DNA of 7,286 nt from positions 1 to 7,286 of the forward strand of contig JACDCH010000177.1 in the NCBI GenBank assembly GCA_013694495.1, given 5' to 3'. Positions 1-5,861 of the stretch are shown one piece after another. The DNA is from Acidimicrobiia bacterium. Lineage in GTDB: Bacteria > Actinomycetota > Acidimicrobiia > Acidimicrobiales > JACDCH01. The notes under the pieces are model-generated. The model was not told the origin of the DNA, searched no databases, and saw nothing but the letters and a program-made list of their open reading frames with translations. Made by a program: the position numbers and the translations under genes. Every line of letters begins with the position of its first letter. Positions within the stretch are counted from its first letter, which is position 1.

Positions 1-180
1 GCCCCGCTCGTCGCGCCCCCGGCGCCGGGCTCGACCGCACGGGCGGATCCGGGGCGCGACGTCGCCCGGGGTGCGGGCTCAGGGCTGGCGGCGCCCGGGG
101 GTCCGGCCTCACTGCCTGCTGCGCTCGTGCTCCTCACCGGCGCGTTGGTGGCCCGACGGCGGAGCCGGCGCGACCCCTGA
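1..180 (+). CDS. 3' end of a gene for a protein with a C-terminal membrane anchor (partial)
   Basis: Reading frame 1 is open from the left edge to a TGA at 178-180, giving 59 residues with no start inside the window. About 50 of the 59 codons end in G or C, as expected for a real gene here. The visible part begins with a stretch rich in Pro, Ala and Gly. It then has a short hydrophobic segment (about residues 38-53, LPAALVLLTGALVA) followed at once by the basic tail RRRSRRDP. This is the layout of a C-terminal membrane anchor or sorting-like tail with the positive end in the cytoplasm. It lacks a canonical LPXTG motif, so sortase attachment is not supported. The bulk of the protein lies outside the window and its function cannot be told. 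It is convergent with the acyl-CoA synthetase gene. Confidence 0.55.
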   Translation, partial: APLVAPPAPGSTARADPGRDVARGAGSGLAAPGGPASLPAALVLLTGALVARRRSRRDP

Positions 181-333
181 GGGCGTGTGCCGTTCCCGCG
201 TGTGGGTCGCGCCGTCGGACTCGGACACCGACGACGAGCGTGGAGACGAGACGCGATGGACGACGGCGAAGTCCGCGCCCTGACGGAGATGGCGTCGTGC
301 CCCTGCTCGGCCGGCCACCCGGTCGCGCCCGGG
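181..333. other. Convergent intergenic gap with a weak hairpin
   Basis: These 153 bases lie between two converging stop codons, so transcription of both neighbours could end here. The only symmetric element I see is CGTCGG (213-218) pairing with CCGACG (228-233) across a 9-nt loop. It has no T-run on either strand, so it is at best a weak bidirectional terminator and may be chance in GC-rich DNA. Short open frames here look like noise, and I see no gene. Confidence 0.3.
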
Positions 334-2007
334 CTACGACGTCTCGGCGGCGACGTCCTTGGCCCACCGGTAGTCGGCCTTACCCGACGGCGACCGCAAC
401 ACCTCGTCGACGAACACCCACGCCTTGGGCAGCTTGTAGCGGGCGACGTGCGTGGCGGCCTCCTCGGCCAGCGCGGCCCGCACCGCGTCGTCGCCGGTGG
501 CCCCTTCCCGCAGGCGCACGATGGCCACCACCTCCTGGCCCCACTGCTCGCTGGGCCGGGGCGCGACCACGACGTCGTAGACGTCAGGGTGGGCGGCGAT
601 GGCAGCCTCGACCTCCTCGGCGAAGATCTTCTCGCCGCCGGAGTTGATCGTGACGGAGTCGCGGCCGAGCAGCTCGAGGGTGCCGTCGGCGAGGAGCCGG
701 GCCCGGTCGCCGGGGATCGACTGGCGGATGCCCTCGATGACCGGGAACGTCCGGGCGGTCTTCGCCGCGTCGCCCAGGTAGCCGAGCGGGACGTTGCCCG
801 ACGTGGCCAGCCACCCCGTGCCCTCGTGGCCGGCGGGCAGCACCGCGGTGAAGTCCTCGGACACGACACCCGTACCGGCGCCGGCGGTGAACGTGCCGGT
901 GCTGACCGGACCGCCGGCCGCGACCACCTGGGTCGCCTGACCGCCGCCCTCGGACGACCCCAGGCCGTCGATGATCATGGCGTGGGGGAGTACGGCGAGG
1001 AAGCGCTCCTTCACCGGGGCCGACAAGGCGGCCCCGCCCGAGAGGATCACGAAGAGCGACGACACGTCCCTGCGCCCGCTCTCCATCTCCTCGACGATCG
1101 GCCGCCCGAAGGCGTCGCCCACGATCTGGAGGAAGTTGACCTTCTCGCGCTCGACCATCGAGCAGATGTCGGCCGGGTCGAGGCGGTCGACGACGTCCTG
1201 GATCACCACGGGCGAGCCGCCGTTGGTGGCGAGGAAGGCGATCCAGTGTCCGGCGCCGTGCATGAACGGCGCGGCCGGGAGGACGACCATCGCTCCCGCC
1301 TTCGCCGTCTCGACGACCGACTCGAGGCTGGGGTGGAACTCCCCGGTGCCCTGGTTGCGGCCGGCCATGACCGAGCGGAAGATCTCGGCCTGGCGCCAGA
1401 GCACGCCCTTCGGCATGCCGGTGGTGCCGCCGGTGTAGAGGATGTAGAGGTCGTCGGGGGACCACTCGTCGGCCCAGCTCGGTCGCTCGGGCGACGCCTC
1501 GGTCAGCGCCTCCTCGTACCAGCGGGCGCCGGGCAGCAGGTCGCGCCCCGAGTCGTCGGCTATCTGGAGCAGCACCTCGAGGTCGGGCAGGTCCGGCAGC
1601 ACCTCGGCCAGGCGGCCGGCGAAGGCGGAGTGGTACACGCAGGCCCGGGCGCCGCTGTCGGCCAGCAGGTAGCGGAGCTCCTCGGCCACGTACCGGTAGT
1701 TCACGTTCAGCGGCGCGACCCGGGCCTTGAACGCGCCGAGCATCGACTCGAGGTACTCGTTGCCGTTGTGGGCGTAGATCGCCAGGTGGTCCTGGTGCGA
1801 TTCGTGACCGCCGAGACCGGCCCGCCCCTCGGGGCGGGCACCGAGCCCCGCGTCGTGGAGCACGTGGGCCAGGCGGCGGGTGCGCTCGGTGACCTCGGCG
1901 TACGAGTAGCGCCGATCGCGGAAGACGAGGCAGGTGCGATCGGGCACGGCGGCGGCGATCGCCTCGTGGACGGCGGCGAGGTTGAAGTCCGGCGGGGTGT
2001 CAGACAC
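334..2007 (-). CDS. Acyl-CoA synthetase (FadD19-like, ANL superfamily)
   Basis: Predicted to activate a carboxylic acid to its acyl-CoA through an acyl-adenylate in the cytoplasm. From GTG 2007 the protein has 557 residues, the usual size. Adenylation motifs appear in order: P-loop YTGGTTGMPKG (191-201), GLGSSEGGG (348-356), the GD pair in IPGD (433-434), GRDSVTINSGGEK (448-460), and the C-terminal lysine K543 in RSPSGKADYRWAK. The motif wording (GGTTGMPKGVLWRQ, LQIVGDAFGRP, INSGGEK) resembles mycobacterial FadD19-type enzymes acting on branched or sterol side-chain acids. The true substrate is unknown. Start choice: a TACCGT box lies exactly 7 nt before GTG 2007, and this start leaves about 8 residues before the conserved N-terminal helix, as in FadD19. 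An in-frame ATG at 2040 adds 11 residues (MAEQPTPTVPA) and has GGAGG 12 nt upstream, so it remains possible. It is divergent from the cupredoxin gene. Confidence 0.9.
   Translation of the reverse strand: MSDTPPDFNLAAVHEAIAAAVPDRTCLVFRDRRYSYAEVTERTRRLAHVLHDAGLGARPEGRAGLGGHESHQDHLAIYAHNGNEYLESMLGAFKARVAPLNVNYRYVAEELRYLLADSGARACVYHSAFAGRLAEVLPDLPDLEVLLQIADDSGRDLLPGARWYEEALTEASPERPSWADEWSPDDLYILYTGGTTGMPKGVLWRQAEIFRSVMAGRNQGTGEFHPSLESVVETAKAGAMVVLPAAPFMHGAGHWIAFLATNGGSPVVIQDVVDRLDPADICSMVEREKVNFLQIVGDAFGRPIVEEMESGRRDVSSLFVILSGGAALSAPVKERFLAVLPHAMIIDGLGSSEGGGQATQVVAAGGPVSTGTFTAGAGTGVVSEDFTAVLPAGHEGTGWLATSGNVPLGYLGDAAKTARTFPVIEGIRQSIPGDRARLLADGTLELLGRDSVTINSGGEKIFAEEVEAAIAAHPDVYDVVVAPRPSEQWGQEVVAIVRLREGATGDDAVRAALAEEAATHVARYKLPKAWVFVDEVLRSPSGKADYRWAKDVAAETS
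1820..1839. repeat. Perfect 9-bp GC inverted repeat inside the acyl-CoA synthetase gene
   Basis: GCCCGCCCC (1820-1828) is followed by TC and then its exact reverse complement GGGGCGGGC (1831-1839). Folded as RNA it would form an 8-bp all-GC stem with a 4-nt loop. It lies within the N-terminal coding region (residues RPEGRA on the minus strand), about 170-190 nt after the start codon. No T-tract follows on either strand. The element is directly visible; any function is unproven. Confidence 0.45.
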
Positions 2008-2014
2008 GGCCGGG

Positions 2015-2020
2015 ACGGTA
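2015..2020 (-). promoter_or_regulatory. Putative -10 box (TACCGT) for the acyl-CoA synthetase gene
   Basis: On the minus strand TACCGT fits the TANNNT form of actinobacterial -10 boxes. It is separated by 7 nt (CCCGGCC) from GTG 2007, so transcription would begin at or beside the start codon and give a leaderless mRNA. I see no convincing -35 element, which is common for this promoter type. It lies 4 bp from an opposite-facing box for the cupredoxin gene. Confidence 0.5.
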
Positions 2021-2024
2021 GGCG

Positions 2025-2030
2025 TAGGTT
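2025..2030 (+). promoter_or_regulatory. Putative -10 box (TAGGTT) for the cupredoxin lipoprotein gene
   Basis: TAGGTT fits TANNNT and is followed by 8 nt (GCTCGGCC) and then the ATG at 2039. This predicts a leaderless transcript. There is no Shine-Dalgarno sequence just upstream of this ATG, which agrees with that reading. No clear -35 element is seen. Confidence 0.55.
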
Positions 2031-2038
2031 GCTCGGCC

Positions 2039-2482
2039 ATGCGACACACGAACCTCCGCCGGGCCGGTGCCGTCGGCTTCGCCGCCTCCGCCCTCTTGCT
2101 CGGGCTCGGCGCGTGCAGCGACGACGACACCGGCGGGACCGTCATCGGCACCACGGCCCCGAGCGGGGGCGACGACGCATCGGGCGCCCCGGAGACAGGT
2201 GCGCCGGAGACCACCGGCGGCGGCGCCGCGGCGGCCGCCGTCATCACCATCGCGGAGTTCGCCTACAACGACCTCACAGTGGCCGCCGGTAGCGAGGTCG
2301 AGGTCACCAACGCCGACGGCGCGCCACACACGGTCACGTCCACCGACGACGCCTTCCCCGAGGTCGAGGTCGGCGGCGGCGAGAGCGGCACGTTCGCCGC
2401 GCCGGCCGAGCCCGGCACCTACGAGTACTTCTGCAACATCCACGGCGCCGCCACCATGAGCGGCACCCTGGTCGTCGAGTAG
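2039..2482 (+). CDS. Cupredoxin (plastocyanin/amicyanin-like) lipoprotein
   Basis: A 147-residue exported blue-copper protein. Residues 1-26 form a lipoprotein signal peptide: basic MRHTNLRR, a hydrophobic core, and a lipobox LGLGAC with Cys26 as the lipidation site. A disordered linker rich in Gly, Thr, Pro and acidic residues runs to about residue 63. The rest is one cupredoxin domain with a full type-1 copper ligand set: His97 (APHTV), Cys132, His135 and Met140 (FCNIHGAATM). The C-x2-H-x4-M spacing is that of plastocyanin; amicyanin has x2 between His and Met. The likely role is single-electron transfer at the outer face of the membrane, or copper binding. No redox partner is encoded nearby. 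The ATG at 2039 is chosen because it starts the signal peptide and follows a TANNNT box by 8 nt. An upstream in-frame ATG at 1934 would bury the signal peptide. It ends 7 bp from the stop of the convergent hydrolase. Confidence 0.92.
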   Translation: MRHTNLRRAGAVGFAASALLLGLGACSDDDTGGTVIGTTAPSGGDDASGAPETGAPETTGGGAAAAAVITIAEFAYNDLTVAAGSEVEVTNADGAPHTVTSTDDAFPEVEVGGGESGTFAAPAEPGTYEYFCNIHGAATMSGTLVVE

Positions 2483-2485
2483 CGA

Positions 2486-2499
2486 CCGCTCAGCAGCGG
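2486..2499. terminator. Small hairpin at the junction of two convergent genes (weak terminator candidate)
   Basis: CCGCT (2486-2490) and AGCGG (2495-2499) form a perfect 5-bp stem with a CAGC loop, just where the cupredoxin and hydrolase genes meet. It overlaps the hydrolase stop codon. It has no T-run, so intrinsic termination is doubtful. Position is its main support. Confidence 0.2.
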
Positions 2500-4016
2500 G
2501 CCCCCTCGGCAGGCAGCACCCCGTCGAGGAGGTAGGCGGCGACAGCGTCGTTGATGCAGGGGTCGCCGTAGGCGGTGTGCCCCTCGCCGTCGAGCACGAG
2601 GAGGTGGCCCTCGGCCAGGTTGGCCGCCACCCGCTCGGCCTGCTCGACCGGCGTGGCCGCGTCGCCGGTGGTGCCGATCACGAGGACGGGGTTCGAGCCC
2701 GCGCCGTCGACCGGACCGGTCACCGGCCGGGGCTCGGCCGGCCAGAACGCGCAGGCGAGCATCTCGTTGGCGATCGAGCCGCCGAACCGCGGCGAGATGG
2801 CCTCGAGCTCGTCGGAGAACGCGGCCCACGCCTCGCTGCCCTGCGGGTTCACGGAGTCGAGGCAGCTGACGGCCTGGTAGGCGGTGAAGCCGCCGAAGTC
2901 GCGGTACACCTCGGCCAGCTCGAGCAGGACGCTGCCGTCGCCCTGCTCGTCGGCGGCCACCAGGCCGGCGTAGAAGGGCTCCCAGAAGGAGCGGTCGTAG
3001 GTGGTGAGGATGCCGGCGGTGGCGAGGTCGGAGGGGCCGAGCACGTCGCCGGCCCCAGGCAGTGGCTCCGACTCCACCGCGGCGGCGATCCGGTCGTAGG
3101 CCGCCGCCGGTCCGCCGGCGGGGCAGTCGGCCTGGCCGTCGGGGCAGCCGGCGAAGACCGCTTCCATCGTGCGCTCGAAGCCGACGGTCTGGCCGCGGAG
3201 CAGGTCGGTCTGGCTGAACTCCGGGTCGAGGACGCCGTCGATCACGATGCGCAGCGCCGACGCCGGGAAGAGGTCGAGGTAGCGGAGGCCGATCATCGTG
3301 CCGTAGCTGAAGCCGTAGTACGAGACGACCTCGCCGGAGGCGATGCGAATCGCCTCGAGGTCGCGGGCGACGTCGTCGGTGCCCATGTGGCCGAGGAGGT
3401 CGCCGTCCTCGGCGGCGCACTCGGCGCCGATGGCGGCCGCGCCGGCGTCGAGCGCGGCCTGTTCCGCGGGCGAGTCGGGGTTGCTGTCGAGGCGCAGGAA
3501 CGGATCGACGGCGTCGCCGCACTCGAGACCGGCGGACTCGCCCACGCCGCGAGGGTCCCAGCCGACGACGTCGTAGCGCTCGTTCAGCTCGGGGTCGAAG
3601 GGCCCGCCGCCCGGGACCGAGTCGTTCGTCGGGGCGCCGGGCCCGCCCAGGTTGAAGAGCAGGAGCCCGATGCGCTGGTCGGCCGGGCCGGTCGCGGGCG
3701 AGCGGCGCAGGGCGAGGTCGATGGTGGCGCCGTCGACAGCCGACCAGTCGAGCGGCACGGCGAGGGTGGCGCACTCGGTGCCGGAGCCGCACTCCTCCCA
3801 GTCGAGCGGCTGGGGCACGAACCCGCCGAGGCCGTCGTCGGGGCTGGGGGCCGGCGCCGCCGCGGTGGTGCTGGTCGGCTCCGTGGTGGTCGGCGCCTCG
3901 GTGGTGCTCGTGGTGGTCGAGGGCTCGGCGACGGCCTCGCCGCCGGCGTCGTCGCCCCCGCACCCGGCCGCCGCGAGCGCAGCGGTGACGAGGAGGGCGG
4001 GGACGAGGCGGCGCAT
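2490..4016 (-). CDS. TAP-family alpha/beta hydrolase lipoprotein (tripeptidyl aminopeptidase-like)
   Basis: A 508-residue secreted serine hydrolase of the SlpD/SlpE and mycobacterial TAP-like family, which cleaves N-terminal peptides or small esters outside the cell. The signal peptide MRRLVPALLVTAALAAAGC ends in a lipobox with Cys19. A Thr/Ser/Pro linker (about 31-59) follows. The alpha/beta hydrolase fold shows the oxyanion-loop motif NLGGPG (122-127), WDPRGVGES (153-161), the nucleophile elbow GFSYGT with Ser237, a lid region of about 270-430, and the TAP C-terminal domain with Asp452 (GTTGDAATP) and His480 (GEGHTAY). Cys487 and the terminal Cys508 may form a disulfide. The full triad suggests an active enzyme; peptidase versus esterase activity cannot be settled here. 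ATG 4016 is preferred because it gives a clean signal peptide. ATG 4049 would add 11 residues and overlap the divergent gene's start codon. It is divergent from the oxidoreductase gene with a 31-bp gap. Confidence 0.9.
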   Translation of the reverse strand: MRRLVPALLVTAALAAAGCGGDDAGGEAVAEPSTTTSTTEAPTTTEPTSTTAAAPAPSPDDGLGGFVPQPLDWEECGSGTECATLAVPLDWSAVDGATIDLALRRSPATGPADQRIGLLLFNLGGPGAPTNDSVPGGGPFDPELNERYDVVGWDPRGVGESAGLECGDAVDPFLRLDSNPDSPAEQAALDAGAAAIGAECAAEDGDLLGHMGTDDVARDLEAIRIASGEVVSYYGFSYGTMIGLRYLDLFPASALRIVIDGVLDPEFSQTDLLRGQTVGFERTMEAVFAGCPDGQADCPAGGPAAAYDRIAAAVESEPLPGAGDVLGPSDLATAGILTTYDRSFWEPFYAGLVAADEQGDGSVLLELAEVYRDFGGFTAYQAVSCLDSVNPQGSEAWAAFSDELEAISPRFGGSIANEMLACAFWPAEPRPVTGPVDGAGSNPVLVIGTTGDAATPVEQAERVAANLAEGHLLVLDGEGHTAYGDPCINDAVAAYLLDGVLPAEGARC

Positions 4017-4029
4017 CCATCGATAGTGC

Positions 4030-4035
4030 CGTATA
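4030..4035 (-). promoter_or_regulatory. Possible -10 box (TATACG) for the TAP hydrolase gene
   Basis: On the minus strand TATACG lies 13 nt before ATG 4016. It lacks the final T of TANNNT, but matches TATAAT at its first four bases. It would give a 5' leader of only a few nucleotides, in keeping with the absence of a Shine-Dalgarno sequence. It is part of the palindrome CGTATACG (4030-4037), which also overlaps the opposite-strand box. Weaker than the other boxes in the window. Confidence 0.25.
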
Positions 4036-4039
4036 CGTT
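4034..4039 (+). promoter_or_regulatory. Putative -10 box (TACGTT) for the LLM oxidoreductase gene
   Basis: TACGTT fits TANNNT and is followed by 8 nt (CGGTCGCC) and the ATG at 4048. This is the same geometry as the box before the cupredoxin gene and predicts a leaderless mRNA. There is no Shine-Dalgarno sequence and no evident -35. Confidence 0.55.
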
Positions 4040-4047
4040 CGGTCGCC

Positions 4048-5010
4048 ATGGCGCGACCGACGTTCGGGGTGTTCATCCCTCAGGGCTGGAAGATGGAGCT
4101 CGTCTCCATCGACGACCCCAGGGACAAGTGGGCGAAGGCGGTCGAGATCGCCGTTCTCGCGGAGGAGCTGGGGCTCGACTCCCTGTGGGTCTACGACCAC
4201 TTCCACAACGTGCCCGTGCCGGCCCACGAGGCGATGTTCGAGGCGTGGACGACGGTGGCCGCGATCAGCCAGCGCACGTCGCGCATCCGCCTCGGCCAGA
4301 TGGTCGGGTGCAACGGCTACCGCAATCCGGCGCTGCTGGCCAAGATCACGTCGACGGTCGACGTCATCTCGGGCGGGCGACTCGACTGGGGCATCGGCGC
4401 CGGCTGGTACGAGAACGAGTTCAAGGGCTACGGCTTCGAGTTCGGGCCGCCGAAGGAGCGCATCGGCCGCCTGCGCGAGGCGGTCGAGATCGTCAAGGCG
4501 ATGTGGACCGAACCCGACGTCAGCTACGACGGCACCTACTACCGAGTCGACGGCGCCCAGTGCGATCCGAAGCCGCTCCAGCAGCCGCACCCCCCGATCT
4601 GGATCGGCGGGGGTGGCGAGCAGCTCACCCTGCGGGTCGTCGCCCGCCATGCCACCCACTCGAACTGGGGCGGCAAGCCCGACGAGTGGGCCCACAAGGA
4701 CGAGGTGCTGAAGGGCCACTGCAAAGCGGTCGGCCGCGACAGCGACGAGATCACACGCACGTGGTCGCCCGAGGTGTTCATGCGCGAGACCCAGGCCGAG
4801 GTGGCGGCCGCCGGCAGCCGCAGCTTCTGGGGCGAGCCGGTCGAGTCGTGGACGGCCGGCAACCTCGTCGGCACCCCCGAGCAGGTGTGCGAGCGGATCC
4901 GCACCTACCTCGACCTCGGCTGCGCCGCCTTCGTTCCCTGGTGCAGCGACTACCCGGACACCGAGACGCTCCGCCTCCTGGGCGAAAAGGTCGTGCCCGA
5001 GTTCCGGTAG
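4048..5010 (+). CDS. LLM-class (luciferase-like) F420- or FMN-dependent oxidoreductase
   Basis: A 320-residue single-domain TIM-barrel protein of the bacterial luciferase-like family, normal in length. Supporting segments are the N-terminal strand FGVFIPQ (6-12), AEELGLDSLWVYDHF (38-52), a conserved strand and loop RIRLGQMV (79-86), the cofactor-site signature GGRLDWGIGAGWYENEF (109-125), the helix PKERIGRLREAVEIVKAMW (135-153), PPIWIGGGG (182-190) and the C-terminal GTPEQVCERIRTYLDLG (275-291). In Actinomycetota most such proteins use F420, but FMN monooxygenases share the fold and the sequence alone does not decide. The substrate is unknown. ATG 4048 lies directly at the family's N-terminus and 8 nt after a TANNNT box. 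The thioesterase gene follows after 20 bp on the same strand, so the two probably form an operon. Confidence 0.9.
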   Translation: MARPTFGVFIPQGWKMELVSIDDPRDKWAKAVEIAVLAEELGLDSLWVYDHFHNVPVPAHEAMFEAWTTVAAISQRTSRIRLGQMVGCNGYRNPALLAKITSTVDVISGGRLDWGIGAGWYENEFKGYGFEFGPPKERIGRLREAVEIVKAMWTEPDVSYDGTYYRVDGAQCDPKPLQQPHPPIWIGGGGEQLTLRVVARHATHSNWGGKPDEWAHKDEVLKGHCKAVGRDSDEITRTWSPEVFMRETQAEVAAAGSRSFWGEPVESWTAGNLVGTPEQVCERIRTYLDLGCAAFVPWCSDYPDTETLRLLGEKVVPEFR

Positions 5011-5030
5011 GACTGCGAGAGTCGGCGGCC

Positions 5031-5861
5031 ATGGGATCGCTGGCGCGGGACACGGCGGTCGAGGGCGGCGACGGGCGCTACCGCGCGCAGGTCTCCCGCG
5101 ACTGGGAGATCTGGGGACCGATGGGCGGGTACGTCGCGGCCATCGCCCTGCGCGCCGCGGGGGCCGAATCGCCCTTCGGCCGGCCGGCGTCGCTCAGCGT
5201 GCACTACCTCGGCGTGGCGCAGTTCGAGGAGGTGCAGCTCTCGGTGGTGCCGCTGCGGGTGGCTCGCCAGGCCGCCTCGCACCGGGTGACGATGACGCAG
5301 GGCAACCGGGCCGTCCTCGAGGCGCTCGTGTGGTCGGTGGCCGACGACGCCGCCGGGCTCGAGCACGACGTCGCCGTCATGCCCGACGTCCCGCCGTGGA
5401 CCGACCTGCAGTCGCCCCAGGAGCGGCTGGGCGAGGACGCCCCACCGCCGTTCCCGTTCTGGCGCAACTTCGACAGCCGCCCTGTGGACTGGGTCGACGA
5501 CTGGCCGCCGCCGGCGCCGATGGAGCCGCTCTACCGCAACTGGATGCGCTTCGCCGACTGGGAGCCGGGCGCCGACCCCTGGCTCGACTGCGCCCGCGCC
5601 GCGCTGCTCGTCGACCTGCCGAGCTGGCCGTCCGGTTCCCGCCCCCACGCGTGGGCCGAGCCGAAGTTCATCGCCCCCACGCTCGACCTGAACGTGGCCT
5701 TCCACCGCCTGGCGCCCGACGATGGGTGGCTGCTGCTCGAGGGCACCTCGCCGGTGGCCAACGACGCCCTGATGGCCTGGACCGGGCGGCTGTGGACCAC
5801 CGGCGGACAGCTCGTGGCCAGCGGCGGCGGCCAGACGATGTTCAGGCCGATCCCCGGCTGA
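5031..5861 (+). CDS. Double-hotdog acyl-CoA thioesterase (TesB / 4HBT_3-like)
   Basis: A 276-residue cytoplasmic protein matching thioesterase-like proteins with two tandem hotdog folds, which hydrolyse acyl-CoA to free acid and CoA. The N-terminal hotdog shows WGPMGGYVAAIALRA (28-42), the central-helix signature, and PASLSVHYLGVA (52-63). A Pro/Trp/Asp-rich connector spans about 118-180. The C-terminal hotdog shows APTLDLNVAFHR (215-226), WLLLEGTS (233-240) and the final strand GQLVASGGGQTMFRP (259-273). Catalytic residues in this subfamily vary and I do not assign them. ATG 5031 is preceded by GAGAG 9 nt upstream, a modest ribosome binding site, with no TANNNT box. This fits a second gene in an operon 20 bp after the oxidoreductase. 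Its last 20 bp overlap the convergent GNAT gene. Substrate chain length is unknown. Confidence 0.85.
   Translation: MGSLARDTAVEGGDGRYRAQVSRDWEIWGPMGGYVAAIALRAAGAESPFGRPASLSVHYLGVAQFEEVQLSVVPLRVARQAASHRVTMTQGNRAVLEALVWSVADDAAGLEHDVAVMPDVPPWTDLQSPQERLGEDAPPPFPFWRNFDSRPVDWVDDWPPPAPMEPLYRNWMRFADWEPGADPWLDCARAALLVDLPSWPSGSRPHAWAEPKFIAPTLDLNVAFHRLAPDDGWLLLEGTSPVANDALMAWTGRLWTTGGQLVASGGGQTMFRPIPG

Noticed and set aside
187..2292. 701-codon open frame on the plus strand opposite the acyl-CoA synthetase
   Set aside because: It is the antisense shadow of a strongly conserved enzyme. Its product is a low-complexity mix of Gly, Arg, Val, Asp and His with no recognisable fold, and long stop-free antisense frames are normal at this GC content.
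2723..2741. CCGGCCG / CGGCCGG inverted repeat with a 5-nt loop inside the hydrolase gene
   Set aside because: A 7-bp GC-only repeat in coding sequence is expected by chance in this composition and has no supporting context.
3863..3923. Repetitive GGTGGT-like stretch on the plus strand
   Set aside because: It is explained by the Thr/Ser/Pro linker of the TAP hydrolase lipoprotein on the minus strand, a common low-complexity spacer after a lipobox. The units are irregular.
2038..4050. Overlapping divergent ATG codons at CATG, at both 2038-2041 and 4047-4050
   Set aside because: CATG is its own reverse complement, so any ATG preceded by C gives an opposite ATG, in frame one time in three. In both cases a better downstream start exists for the minus-strand gene (GTG 2007 with its box; ATG 4016 with a clean signal peptide).
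2419..4719. 766-codon minus-strand open frame across the hydrolase and oxidoreductase genes
   Set aside because: It is a shadow frame: Arg/Pro/His-rich product with no motifs, covering two real genes in other frames.
2577..5030. Long plus-strand open frame continuous with the thioesterase (an apparent 1094-codon gene)
   Set aside because: Only the part from ATG 5031 resembles a protein family. The upstream part is antisense to the TAP hydrolase and out of frame with the oxidoreductase, both of which are well-supported genes.
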